The notes beneath the pieces are model-generated. The model saw only the letters and a list, made by a program, of their open reading frames with translations. It was not told the DNA's origin and made no database searches. Shown here in pieces: positions 41,918-51,548 of a stretch of 64,000 nucleotides of DNA. The DNA is from Streptomyces lydicus. GTDB taxonomy: Bacteria > Actinomycetota > Actinomycetes > Streptomycetales > Streptomycetaceae. The DNA lies in NCBI RefSeq assembly GCF_004125265.1, contig NZ_RDTE01000003.1, forward strand, positions 6,386,001 through 6,450,000, written 5' to 3'. Position 1 is the first letter of the stretch. Every line of letters starts with the position of its first letter. The position numbers and the translations under genes are program-made.

Positions 41918-42587
41918 GGCGGCGGCCTCCGGCTCGGGTCGGTACGGGGTGGTGGGTCACTCTGGGCGGTGTGGCTGGTGAGGGGAGCTGCGCGGCTGGT
42001 GAGGGGGGCTGCGCAGGGGGTGACGATGGCTGGGCAGGGGGCGCGTCGGGCCGTGGCGGGCGCGCGTCGGGCCGGGCGGCGCCTCTCTGCCGCATCCGCT
42101 CGATCTGCGTACGGAGCCGGCCGCGCGCCCGGTGCAGCCGCATGGCCGCCGCGCTCCGGCCGCAGCCGAGGGTCACCGCCAGCTCCTCGACGGTCAGTTC
42201 CTCCCAGGCCGTCAGGCGCAGCACCTCCCGGTCGGCGGGGGAGAGCCGGGCCAGCGCCTCGTGCACCCAGGAGCCGGGCCGCTCCACGTCCGGGCTCTCC
42301 ACGGTCTGCCGCTGGTGCGCCGCCTCGTGGTTGCCGAGCCGGTGCAGCAGCCGCCGGTAACGGCCCAGCCCCCGCACCGTATTGGCCAGACAGTTCCGGG
42401 CCACCCCGTACAGCCAGGGCAGTGGCGCGTCGGGGAGTTCGGTGCGGCGTCTCCAGGCTATGGAGAAGACCTCCGCCACCACTTCCTCGACCTCGTGTGC
42501 CTGCCCGTCCAGCCGTCGCGCGACAAAGCGGCTGACCGCCCAGTAGTGCGCGCGATAGGCCTCGGCGAAGGCGTCGTCCGTGCTCAT
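41910..42587 (-). CDS. ECF-type RNA polymerase sigma factor
   Basis: A 225-residue sigma factor. Region 2 begins FAEAYRAHYWAVSRFVARRL, and 2.3-2.4 includes AEVFSIAWRR and PLPWLYGVARN. Region 4 is LSPADREVLRLTAWEELTVEELAVTLGCGRSAAAMRLHRAR (about 120-160). The C-terminal 65 residues are a low-complexity Pro/Ala/Ser tail. Start at 42587 with AAGGG upstream; a longer extension is not supported. Co-transcribed with the CU044_5270 membrane protein. Confidence 0.9.
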   Translation of the reverse strand: MSTDDAFAEAYRAHYWAVSRFVARRLDGQAHEVEEVVAEVFSIAWRRRTELPDAPLPWLYGVARNCLANTVRGLGRYRRLLHRLGNHEAAHQRQTVESPDVERPGSWVHEALARLSPADREVLRLTAWEELTVEELAVTLGCGRSAAAMRLHRARGRLRTQIERMRQRGAARPDARPPRPDAPPAQPSSPPAQPPSPAAQLPSPATPPRVTHHPVPTRAGGRRHD

Positions 42588-42713
42588 GAACCCTTGGTGT
42601 CCGGCATGGCCCTGATCGTCACACCTCCCGGGGTGAGACTTGCCACCGGCTGTCGGGGCCCGTCGTTCCTCGCCCCCTGTGACGTCCGCGGCGGGTGCGG
42701 ACACCTACGGGGC

Positions 42714-44363
42714 ATGAGATCTCCCGTGAAGTGGCTGACGACCACTGACCACAAGACGATCGGCACGCTCTATCTGGTCACCGCCTTCGCGTTCTTCTGC
42801 GTCGGCGGAGTGATGGCGCTGCTGATGCGCGCCGAGCTCGCCCGTCCGGGCCACCAGCTTCTGTCGAACGAGCAGTTCAACCAGGCGTTCACGATGCACG
42901 GCACGGTCATGCTGCTGATGTTCGCGACGCCGCTGTTCGCCGGCTTCGCGAACTGGGTTATGCCGCTGCAGATCGGCGCGCCCGATGTCGCCTTTCCCCG
43001 GCTGAACATGTTCGCCTACTGGCTCTATCTTTTCGGTTCGCTGATCGCGGTCGGGGGATTTCTGACCCCTCAAGGGGCGGCGGACTTCGGCTGGTTCGCG
43101 TATGCGCCGCTCTCCGACGCCGTGCATTCCCCGGGTATCGGCGGCGATATGTGGATCATGGGTCTGGCCTTCTCGGGCTTCGGTACGATCCTCGGTTCGG
43201 TCAACTTCATCACGACGATCATCTGCATGCGGGCTCCCGGCATGACGATGTTCCGGATGCCGATCTTCACCTGGAATGTGCTGCTGACCGGTGTGCTGGT
43301 CCTGCTGGCCTTCCCGGTGCTGGCGGCGGCGCTGTTCGCGCTGGAGGCGGACCGTAAATTCGGGGCGCATGTCTTCGATGCCGCGAATGGCGGGGCGTTG
43401 CTCTGGCAGCATCTTTTCTGGTTCTTCGGTCATCCAGAGGTGTACATCATCGCTTTGCCGTTCTTCGGCATCATTTCCGAGGTCATTCCGGTGTTCTCCC
43501 GGAAGCCGATGTTCGGTTACATGGGTCTGATTGCGGCGACGGTGTCGATTGCCGGTCTGTCGGTCACGGTGTGGGCGCACCACATGTATGTGACGGGCGG
43601 TGTGCTGTTGCCGTTCTTCTCGTTCATGACGTTCCTGATCGCGGTGCCGACCGGTGTGAAGTTCTTCAACTGGATCGGCACGATGTGGAAGGGCTCGCTG
43701 TCCTTCGAGACGCCGATGCTGTGGACGATCGGCTTCCTGATCACCTTCACCTTCGGTGGTCTGACCGGTGTCATCCTGGCGTCGCCGCCGATGGACTTCC
43801 ATGTCTCGGACTCGTACTTCGTGGTGGCGCACTTCCACTACGTGGTGTTCGGTACGGTCGTCTTCGCGATGTTCGCGGGCTTCCACTTCTGGTGGCCGAA
43901 GTTCACCGGCAAGATGCTGGACGAGCGGCTGGGCAAGATCACCTTCTGGACGTTGTTCGTGGGCTTCCACGGCACCTTCCTCGTCCAGCACTGGCTGGGC
44001 GCCGAGGGCATGGTGCGGCGTATCCCCGACTATCTCGCCGCGGACGGATTCACCGCCCTGAACACCGTCTCCAGCATCTTCTCCTTCCTCCTCGGGCTCT
44101 CCCTGCTGCCGTTCTTCTACAACGTCTGGAAGACGGCGAAGTACGGCGAGAAGGTCGAGGCCGACGACCCGTGGGGCTACGGCCGCTCGCTGGAGTGGGC
44201 GACGTCCTGCCCGCCGCCGCGGCACAACTTCCTCACCCTGCCGCGCATTCGCTCCGAATCCCCGGCGTTCGATCTGCACCACCCGGAGATCGCAGGGGGC
44301 GGAAAGGCCCTGGCGGATGCCGCCGGGAAAACGCCTGCCGCCGGCATCGGGGCACGCACATGA
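42714..44363 (+). CDS. ctaD: Cytochrome c oxidase subunit I (CtaD paralogue)
   Basis: A 549-residue, 12-helix subunit. The ligands are visible: FTMHGTVM (heme a His), HPEVYIIALP with the CuB His and cross-linked Tyr, VWAHHMYVTG (two CuB His) and VVAHFHYVVFG (heme a3 and heme a His). It forms the oxygen-reducing centre of the aa3 oxidase. No subunit II, III or assembly gene lies beside it, so it is probably a second ctaD copy besides the main ctaCDFE cluster. The ATG at 42714 follows ACGGGGC. Its stop overlaps the start of a small gene (ATGA). Confidence 0.94.
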   Translation: MRSPVKWLTTTDHKTIGTLYLVTAFAFFCVGGVMALLMRAELARPGHQLLSNEQFNQAFTMHGTVMLLMFATPLFAGFANWVMPLQIGAPDVAFPRLNMFAYWLYLFGSLIAVGGFLTPQGAADFGWFAYAPLSDAVHSPGIGGDMWIMGLAFSGFGTILGSVNFITTIICMRAPGMTMFRMPIFTWNVLLTGVLVLLAFPVLAAALFALEADRKFGAHVFDAANGGALLWQHLFWFFGHPEVYIIALPFFGIISEVIPVFSRKPMFGYMGLIAATVSIAGLSVTVWAHHMYVTGGVLLPFFSFMTFLIAVPTGVKFFNWIGTMWKGSLSFETPMLWTIGFLITFTFGGLTGVILASPPMDFHVSDSYFVVAHFHYVVFGTVVFAMFAGFHFWWPKFTGKMLDERLGKITFWTLFVGFHGTFLVQHWLGAEGMVRRIPDYLAADGFTALNTVSSIFSFLLGLSLLPFFYNVWKTAKYGEKVEADDPWGYGRSLEWATSCPPPRHNFLTLPRIRSESPAFDLHHPEIAGGGKALADAAGKTPAAGIGART

Positions 44364-44743
44364 GCGAGGGAACGCGGAGGAGCGAGGGAATTCAGTGGGG
44401 CGAGGAAATGCAGTGGGACCAGGCCATCAACGAGATCGAGGGATTTCTCCTCTGGGAGGCGGAGAAGGACCGGACCCGCGTCCGCGCGCAGGCCTTCTGT
44501 GCCGGCCTGCCCTGGCTCACCGACTCCCAGCGGCGGGAAGTGGAATGGCGCTACTGCCAGGACCAGCGCGATACCTCACGTGCCTATCTGGAGCGCATCG
44601 CGATTCGCAGCACCGCTCTGCGGACCGAATACGAAGGCGTCTACCGGGCCCTGCGGCGACGGCTGATCACGGGGCTGCTGAGCGGCACGGTGGCCGTGGC
44701 GGCGCTGGTCACCGTCGCGGCCGCCGGCCTGGCCGTACGGTGA
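44360..44743 (+). CDS. Small tail-anchored protein coupled to ctaD
   Basis: A 127-residue protein. Residues 1-95 are charged and helical (INEIEGFLLWEAEKDRTRVRAQAF; a Cys-x-Gly-Leu-Pro-Trp-Leu motif). A single C-terminal TM helix follows (ITGLLSGTVAVAALVTVAAAGLAV). The ATG overlaps the ctaD stop. It could be an assembly or stability factor for this CtaD copy; that is inference from coupling. Confidence 0.75.
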   Translation: MSEGTRRSEGIQWGEEMQWDQAINEIEGFLLWEAEKDRTRVRAQAFCAGLPWLTDSQRREVEWRYCQDQRDTSRAYLERIAIRSTALRTEYEGVYRALRRRLITGLLSGTVAVAALVTVAAAGLAVR

Positions 44744-44870
44744 GAGCGACGCGACGGCCGACTGTGCGGCAGGAACGGGGACGTTCCCCCGAGGGCGGGT
44801 GCGGGCGCGGGTGACGCCCGCTTACAACGGCCCGTCACCCGTCACCCGTCACCCGTGCCCCGTCCGCCGC

Positions 44871-45740
<870 letters not shown>

Positions 45741-46250
45741 TTACGGTTCGCTGGGGGCGGGCCGCGCGCTGCTGCCGGGCTCGGCACGGGCACCGGGTTC
45801 GGCAACGGTCCCGGGCTCGGGAACGGCCCCGGGAGCAGCGGTGGTTGCGGCGGGTGCGGGTGCGGGTGCGGGTGCGGATGGGGTGGCGGTGGCGGTTTCG
45901 GCTTCCGCAGGGGCGACCGGCTGCCAGGCAAAGATCATCGAGCCGCCGAGAATCCCGATGATGGTGCCGATCAGGAAGCCGCCGAGGTTGGACATCACCA
46001 GCGCGGCCGCCGCGCACAGCACGGTGAGCACGCCCGCGAGGCCCCGGTAGTGCGGCGCGAACCACGCCGAGAGCCCCATCACGATCATCACCAGCCCCAT
46101 CAGCACCGACGGGATACCCGCGATGCCCTGTTGCAGCATGATCTTCAGCGGTGCCAGCGGGATGGCGCAGATCTCGGCGCCGGCGAGGACGGCCGACAGA
46201 CCGCCCCAGAAGGGCCGCCCCCTCCGCCAGCGCCGCCAGGTCAGAAGCAT
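45741..46250 (-). CDS. DUF6114-family membrane protein
   Basis: A 169-residue protein. Four hydrophobic segments span residues about 16-115 (FWGGLSAVLAGAEICAIPLAP; GIPSVLMGLVMIVMGLSAWF; AGVLTVLCAAAALVMSNLGGF; GTIIGILGGSMIFAWQP). The C-terminal tail is Ala/Pro/Glu-rich, from an imperfect GCGGGT tract. Its start overlaps the DUF6230 end by ten bases. This pair is conserved in Streptomyces with no assigned function. Confidence 0.85.
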   Translation of the reverse strand: MLLTWRRWRRGRPFWGGLSAVLAGAEICAIPLAPLKIMLQQGIAGIPSVLMGLVMIVMGLSAWFAPHYRGLAGVLTVLCAAAALVMSNLGGFLIGTIIGILGGSMIFAWQPVAPAEAETATATPSAPAPAPAPAATTAAPGAVPEPGTVAEPGARAEPGSSARPAPSEP

Positions 46251-46861
46251 TCCTTCTTGCCCTTGGAGATCTTCATATTGAGGCCGGACAGCTTGAAGGT
46301 CCCCGCGTTGGTGGCCCAGGCGGTCTGCCGGAGGCTGCTGATGTTGATGTCATCGGCCTGCTGGGCGAAGAGGTCCTGCATGCCCTGGGCGCTGTCCGGC
46401 CCCTTGTCCAGGGTGGAGGCGTCCCGGCCGATCTCGATCTGGTGGAAGGTCGCATTGCCGGAGAGCTGGGTGGCGTCCACGAAGAGATTGGTCGCCTCGA
46501 CGGGCTTGCCGCCCGTACCGGCGCTGAGGTTGAGCGAGATATCGCCGATGACCGGCAGATGGGTGACGACCGACTGGCACAGGTGGTTCATCTGGGCCGA
46601 CTTGATGGCGGTGACAGCGACCGGCAGGAGATCTCCCCTGGCGTTTGCGTCCACACCGCCGTACTGGGCGAACCCCTCGCCCGTGAGGCTGTCGGCGGAG
46701 ACCTTGAACTGCTGCCCCGAGACGGCGAATGACGCCGCCAGCGCCCCATTGGCCAGGGCGATGCCCAGGGCGGCGGTGCCGGCGAGGGCCGGAACGGACA
46801 GCACGGCGAACTTCCGCCAGCTGATACGTCCCGTGACGGGTCTGCCGTGTGCGTCCTTCAT
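46241..46861 (-). CDS. DUF6230-family secreted or membrane protein
   Basis: A 206-residue protein. One N-terminal hydrophobic segment (FAVLSVPALAGTAALGIALANGALA, about 17-42) precedes an extracytoplasmic beta-rich domain (VDANARGDLLPVAVTAIKSAQMNHLCQS; LSLNLSAGTGGKPVEATNLF). One Cys pair (HLCQS and KECF) may bridge. It opens a set with the DUF6114 gene and probably the secreted protein gene. The ATG at 46861 is chosen because a 12-codon extension has no ribosome site. Confidence 0.84.
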   Translation of the reverse strand: MKDAHGRPVTGRISWRKFAVLSVPALAGTAALGIALANGALAASFAVSGQQFKVSADSLTGEGFAQYGGVDANARGDLLPVAVTAIKSAQMNHLCQSVVTHLPVIGDISLNLSAGTGGKPVEATNLFVDATQLSGNATFHQIEIGRDASTLDKGPDSAQGMQDLFAQQADDINISSLRQTAWATNAGTFKLSGLNMKISKGKKECF

Positions 46862-46911
46862 GATGGTATGTCCCCTTCGAAGAGCGGTGGAGCGCACTGT
46901 CGAACGTGTGG

Positions 46912-46970
46912 GGTGCGGATGCGCAAAGTGCGGGTGTGCAAGGTGCGGGTGTGCAAGGTGCGGGTGGTGC
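46912..46970. repeat. Four 15-bp tandem repeats (GGTGCGGGTGTGCAA) in the DUF6230 leader
   Basis: Near-identical units begin at 46912, 46927, 46942 and 46957, 51 bases upstream of the DUF6230 start. Beyond them, to 47229, no gene or clear site is seen. Confidence 0.75.
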
Positions 46971-47229
46971 TGAAGTCGCGCGGGGAGCCGGCCTGTGCAT
47001 CCACGGGGGAAGTTGTGCGGCTCGGGGGTGCGCGGTGTCGAGCGGTGCGCGAAAATGCCGAACTACCAATTGTTACCGGCGAGTTGAATGTAAGTCTGCC
47101 CATGGCGGCTGGCAAGGGTTGAGGGTGGAACCGTTTTCGGACATACCGCCGGTCCGGCTTTCCCTGCTCGGTGCTCGCCGCTCGCCGCTCGCCGCTCCGT
47201 GCTCGCCGTCGGCCGTTGCGCCGGTCGGC

Positions 47230-48462
47230 TCAGCCGTAGTGAACCTGAAGTTCCTTGACCCCGTTGAGCCAGGCTGAGCGGAGCCGGCGCGGGTCGCCCG
47301 CCAGGCTGATGTCAGGCATGGCGTCGGCGAGCGCGTTGAAGATCAGGTTGATCTCCAGGACCGCAAGGGACTTCCCGAGGCAGAAGTGCGGTCCGCCGCC
47401 GCCGAACCCCAGGTGGGGGTTGGGGTCGCGGGTGATGTCGAAGACCTCGGGACGGTCGAAGACCTCCGGATCGTGGTTGGCGGAGGAGTAGAAGATCCCC
47501 ACCCGCTGCCCCTTCTTGATCTTCGCCCCGCCCAGTTCGGTGTCCTGGGTGGCGGTGCGCTGGAAGGAGACCACCGGCGTTGCCCAGCGCACGATCTCCT
47601 CGGCCGCCGTCCCGGGGCGCTCGCGCTTGTAGAGCTCCCATTGGTCGGGGTGGGTGAGGAAGGCGTGCATCCCATGGGTGATGGCGTTGCGCGTCGTCTC
47701 GTTGCCGGCCACCGCCAGCAGCAGCACGAAGAAGCCGAACTCGTCCGAGCCGAGATTCCCCTCGTGCTCAGCCGCCACCAGCCGGCTGACGATGTCCTGG
47801 GCCGGGCACTCCTTGCGCGCCGCGGCGAGGTTCATGGCGTACGAGATCAGCTCCATGGCCGCGTTGACGCCGACCTCTTCGGTGATGGCCAGTTCGGGAT
47901 CGTCGTACCCGATCATCTTGTTCGACCAGTCGAAGATCCGGGCCCGGTCGTCCTGGGGAATGCCGATGAGTTCCGCGATGGCCTGGAGGGGGAGTTCGCA
48001 GGCGATATCGGTGACGAAGTCGCCGGAGCCCTTCCGGCGTGCCTCGGTGACGATGTGCGCCGCCCGGTCGCGCAGTGCGTCCTCCAGGGCGCGGATGGCG
48101 CGCGGGGTGAAGCCGCGCTGCACGATCTGGCGGACCCGGGTGTGCTCGGGCGGGTCCATGTTGAGCATGATCAGCTTCTGGACGTCGATCTGGTCGCGGG
48201 TCATGGACTCCTGGAAGCGGATGATCGCGGTGTTGAGGTTCGCGGAGAAGATCTCCGGCTTGGTGGACACCTCCTTGACGTCCTGGTGACGGGTCACCAC
48301 CCAGTAGCCGTCGTCACCGAAGCCGGCGACGCCGTGCGGCTGGGCGTTCCACCACACGGGCGCGGTCTGCCGCAGCTGCGCGAGCTCCGGGAGCGGAACG
48401 CGGGACTGGTAGACGTCGGGGTCGGTGAAGTCGAACCCTTCGGGCAACGCGGGGCATGGCAT
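47230..48462 (-). CDS. cyp125: Cytochrome P450 CYP125 (sterol C26/27-hydroxylase)
   Basis: A 410-residue P450 closely resembling mycobacterial CYP125: LPEGFDFTDPDVY at the N-terminus, LNMDPPEHTRVRQIVQRGFTPRAI (near 110), AVAGNETTRNAITHGM (I-helix), EIVRWATPVVSFQRTA (ExxR region) and GFGGGGPHFCLGKSLA with heme Cys361. It begins oxidation of the sterol side chain. AGGAG six bases upstream fixes the ATG at 48462; upstream in-frame codons lie in a repeat tract. Divergent from the thiolase gene across a KstR-type operator. Confidence 0.9.
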   Translation of the reverse strand: MPCPALPEGFDFTDPDVYQSRVPLPELAQLRQTAPVWWNAQPHGVAGFGDDGYWVVTRHQDVKEVSTKPEIFSANLNTAIIRFQESMTRDQIDVQKLIMLNMDPPEHTRVRQIVQRGFTPRAIRALEDALRDRAAHIVTEARRKGSGDFVTDIACELPLQAIAELIGIPQDDRARIFDWSNKMIGYDDPELAITEEVGVNAAMELISYAMNLAAARKECPAQDIVSRLVAAEHEGNLGSDEFGFFVLLLAVAGNETTRNAITHGMHAFLTHPDQWELYKRERPGTAAEEIVRWATPVVSFQRTATQDTELGGAKIKKGQRVGIFYSSANHDPEVFDRPEVFDITRDPNPHLGFGGGGPHFCLGKSLAVLEINLIFNALADAMPDISLAGDPRRLRSAWLNGVKELQVHYG

Positions 48463-48524
48463 CGGCGACTCCTGGTCCATCCGGCGGCCGGCGTCTGGCG
48501 TGTGGCGTCTGGTATGTGACGTCT

Positions 48525-48552
48525 GGTGTGCGGTGTGCGGTGTGCGGTGTGC
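48525..48552. repeat. Four GGTGTGC heptamer repeats upstream of cyp125
   Basis: GGTGTGC occurs four times in tandem within a longer GTCTGG/GTGTGC-rich tract at 48490-48555. Low-complexity leader DNA. Confidence 0.75.
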
Positions 48553-48697
48553 GGCGATGTCTGACGGTGCATCAGATATGGGTCGCGGTGAAGGTAGTGA
48601 CGAGTTCTGCAACTAGCAAGGGCCGTGGCGACTCCCTTTCCGGCCAACAGCGTTGCATGCCCCTTGCGCCCCGGGGGAGGGCTCATAAGACTGTGGC

Positions 48698-48721
48698 AGA
48701 ACTAGAACGCGTACTAGTTCT
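48698..48721. promoter_or_regulatory. KstR-type operator between cyp125 and fadA5-like genes
   Basis: An interrupted palindrome with arms AGAACTAG/CTAGTTCT around 8 bases. Inside it, TAGAACGCGTACTA (48703-48716) fits TnnAACnnGTTnnA with one mismatch. It lies 54 bases before the thiolase start. Confidence 0.7.
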
Positions 48722-48774
48722 TCTTCCGTGGGTGCCGGGACGCCCCGCGGACGCGAGGAGAGGACGAGTCAGTC

Positions 48775-49944
48775 ATGGCCGCGGAACCCGTCATCGTCGA
48801 AGCAGTACGCACCCCGATCGGCAAGCGCCAAGGCGCGCTCGCCAACCTGCACCCCGCCTATCTCCTGGGCGAGACCTACCGCGAACTCCTCGCCCGTACG
48901 GGCATCCAGCCCGACTGCGTCGAACAGATCGTCGGCGGCACCGTCACCCACGCCGGTGAACAGTCCATGAACCCGGCACGCAACGCCTGGCTGGCGATGG
49001 GCCTCCCGTACGAGACCGCCGCGACCACGGTGGACTGTCAGTGCGGCTCCTCCCAGCAGGCCAACCACATGGTCGCCAACATGATCGCGGCCGGGGTCAT
49101 CGACATCGGCATCGGCTGCGGCGTCGAGGCGATGTCCCGGGTGCCGCTGGGCAGCGGCTCCAAACACGGCCCCGGCAAGCCCTGGCCCGACGAGTGGAAC
49201 GTCGACCTGCCCAACCAGTTCGAGGCGGCCGAACGGATCGCCCGCAAGCGGGGGCTGACCCGCGGGGACGTCGACGCGCTCGGCCTGCGCTCCCAGGAGC
49301 GGGCGGCCGCCGCCTGGGCCGAGGAACGCTTCAAACGGGAGACGTTCGCCGTCCAGGTCCCCACCACCGAGGACGAACAGGCCGCGGGCCAGGGCATGTG
49401 GCGGCTGGTCGACCGGGACGAAGGGCTGCGTGACACCGGCCTGGAGGCCCTGGGCGGCCTCAAGCCGGTGATGCCGACCGCCGTCCATACGGCGGGCAAC
49501 TCCTCGCAGATCTCCGACGGTGCCGCGGCGGTGATGTGGGCCTCCAAGCGCATGGCACGCGCCCTCAAGCTCAAGCCGCGGGCCCGCATCGTGGCCCAGG
49601 CGCTGGTCGGCTCCGATCCGCACTTCCACCTGGACGGCCCCATCGACGCCACCCGGGCCGTGCTCGGCAAGGCCGGGATGTCCCTCAAGGACATCGACAT
49701 CGTCGAGATCAACGAAGCCTTCGCCTCCGTGGTGCTGTCCTGGGCGCAGGTCTTCGAGCAGGACCTGGAGAAGGTGAATGTGAACGGCGGCGCGATCGCC
49801 CTGGGCCACCCGGTCGGCGCCACCGGCGCCCGGCTCCTCACCACCGCACTCCACGAACTGGAACGCCGGGACAAGGAGTTCGCCCTGATCACCATGTGCG
49901 CGGGCGGGGCGCTGGCGACGGGGACGATCATCCAGCGGCTTTAG
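48775..49944 (+). CDS. Thiolase, steroid 3-ketoacyl-CoA (FadA5) type
   Basis: A 389-residue thiolase. The nucleophile is in DCQCGSS (Cys90), GHPVGATGAR carries the catalytic His, and MCAGGALATG the second Cys near 375. It cleaves 3-ketoacyl-CoA; divergent pairing with CYP125 and a shared KstR-type site suggest the sterol side-chain beta-oxidation role of FadA5. Ordinary acetyl-CoA acetyltransferase activity remains possible. The gene ends at 49944; a 234-base spacer follows. Confidence 0.9.
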   Translation: MAAEPVIVEAVRTPIGKRQGALANLHPAYLLGETYRELLARTGIQPDCVEQIVGGTVTHAGEQSMNPARNAWLAMGLPYETAATTVDCQCGSSQQANHMVANMIAAGVIDIGIGCGVEAMSRVPLGSGSKHGPGKPWPDEWNVDLPNQFEAAERIARKRGLTRGDVDALGLRSQERAAAAWAEERFKRETFAVQVPTTEDEQAAGQGMWRLVDRDEGLRDTGLEALGGLKPVMPTAVHTAGNSSQISDGAAAVMWASKRMARALKLKPRARIVAQALVGSDPHFHLDGPIDATRAVLGKAGMSLKDIDIVEINEAFASVVLSWAQVFEQDLEKVNVNGGAIALGHPVGATGARLLTTALHELERRDKEFALITMCAGGALATGTIIQRL

Positions 49945-50102
49945 GGACTGGCGGAGCGGGTGGCGGAGGGTGCTGCCGCGAGGGGAGGACGGTTGCCGCC
50001 GCCGCGAGGGGGAGCACGGTTGCCGGGGCCGGGTCAGGGCCGGGGTCAGGGTCGGTTGACCTGCGTTGTGGGTGCGGAGCCTCAGGGGTGCGTCCTCACT
50101 CA

Positions 50103-50122
50103 ACCTGGGGGAAACCCCAGGT
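50103..50122. promoter_or_regulatory. GAAA-tetraloop hairpin upstream of the lipase gene
   Basis: ACCTGGGG-GAAA-CCCCAGGT is a perfect 8-bp stem; a second partial stem GGGGGGAAACCC follows at once. It lies 57 bases before the lipase ATG. Terminator of the thiolase or leader element; not decided. Confidence 0.45.
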
Positions 50123-50178
50123 GAGTTGGGGGGAAACCCGCATTCCGCGGGGTGCGCGATCTCCGTAGCGTCGACGAC

Positions 50179-51543
50179 ATGACGAAGAACGCCTCGCAGC
50201 AACAGCATCTACCTCCCGCCGCGTCCGGTGTGCCGGCCGGGTCGGGGGCATTACGCGGACAACGGCGCGTGCCGCGTGCACTGGCCGCGGGAGCCGCTCT
50301 CCTGCTGGCTGTGCTGACGACGGCCCCGGCCGCGCTGGCGGCACCGTCACACCCGACTCCGGGGGCCGCACAGGGGGCTTCCGCCGCCGCACGGACGACC
50401 ACCGACTCCGCGCCGACAGCGGACCGGAAGCGCGGGAGGCTTGTCTCCCTCACGCCCCTCGGCCGGCAGAACCGCGCCGAGGTCGTGGCCCGGGCGCGGA
50501 AGCAAGGTCTGGAGGCCGGCACCGCCCGGCACGGCGTCCGCGCATACCGCCTGATCTACCGCACGATCACTGCCGACGGCCGCCCCACTACCGCATCCGG
50601 CCTGCTGGCCCTCCCGGTCGGCAGCGGCCATCGAGCTCTCCCGCCCGTCGTCCACGGTCACGGCACCCTCGCCTACCGGGGCGACGCCCCGTCGGTGGCG
50701 GAAGGTCTCGACCGCGCGGTGTCGGTGCTGTACGCCTCGGCCGGTCGCGCCGCCCTCGCCCCCGACTACCTCGGCCTCGGCGCCGGCCCGGGGCACCACC
50801 CCTACATGGACGCCCGGTCCGCCGCCTCGGCCTCCCTCGACATGCTCCGGGCAGCGCGTTCCGCCGCTCCCGAACTCGGCGTCGTTCTCGGCCGCACGGT
50901 GTCACTGACCGGCTTCTCGCAGGGCGGGCAGGCCACCATGGAGTTGGGCCGTGAGCTCGCCCGCGGCGCCGATCCCCGGTTCCGGCCGGGGATGCTGGCC
51001 CCGGTCGGCGGGGCGTACGACCTCGACGGCAGCGAACTCCCCGGAATTTTCGACGGTCGTATCGCCCCCGGGGCCGCCGTCTACTACCTCTCCTACTTCC
51101 TCACCGCACAGAACCGTCTGCACCCCCTCTACCGCGATCCGGGCGAAGTGTTCCGTGCGCCCTACGCCCACCGTGTCGAGGACCTTTTCGACGGCAGCCA
51201 CTCGGAGGAGGACATCGTCGGAAAGCTCCCCGATCGCGTCGAAGACCTGCTCACCCAGACCTGGTACAAGAAGCTCCAGCACCCTTCCGGGGCCCTGCTG
51301 GAAGCCGTCCGTGCCAACGACCGTACCTGTGACTGGAAGCCGGGCCGAGACGTGCGGATCACCCTCTACACCGCCACCGGTGACCGCGAAGTACCCATAG
51401 CCAACGCCCGTAGCTGCGTAAAGGAGCTGGCCCGCCACGGCACCCGGGCCACGGTCACCGACCAGGGCACTGACGCCGACCACCACACCTCGTTCCTGCG
51501 CTCGCAGCCGTCCATAGCCCGCGCCCTGCCCGTCGCCCGCTGA
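50179..51543 (+). CDS. Secreted alpha/beta hydrolase (LIP-type lipase)
   Basis: A 454-residue protein. A signal peptide (RALAAGAALLLAVLTTAPAALAAP) is followed by a short spacer and a LIP-family lipase domain. The nucleophile is in TGFSQGGQATME (G-x-S-x-G). HGHGTLAYRG provides the oxyanion region, and the acid and His probably lie in TATGDREVP and DADHHTSF. It should hydrolyse extracellular esters such as sterol esters or triglycerides. Its link to the sterol genes on either side is suggestive but unproved. Confidence 0.85.
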   Translation: MTKNASQQQHLPPAASGVPAGSGALRGQRRVPRALAAGAALLLAVLTTAPAALAAPSHPTPGAAQGASAAARTTTDSAPTADRKRGRLVSLTPLGRQNRAEVVARARKQGLEAGTARHGVRAYRLIYRTITADGRPTTASGLLALPVGSGHRALPPVVHGHGTLAYRGDAPSVAEGLDRAVSVLYASAGRAALAPDYLGLGAGPGHHPYMDARSAASASLDMLRAARSAAPELGVVLGRTVSLTGFSQGGQATMELGRELARGADPRFRPGMLAPVGGAYDLDGSELPGIFDGRIAPGAAVYYLSYFLTAQNRLHPLYRDPGEVFRAPYAHRVEDLFDGSHSEEDIVGKLPDRVEDLLTQTWYKKLQHPSGALLEAVRANDRTCDWKPGRDVRITLYTATGDREVPIANARSCVKELARHGTRATVTDQGTDADHHTSFLRSQPSIARALPVAR

Positions 51544-51548
51544 CACCG

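Noticed and set aside
48603..48618. AGTTCTGCAACT near the cyp125 leader as another KstR site
   Set aside because: The AAC and GTT halves are in the outward order, so it does not fit TnnAACnnGTTnnA.
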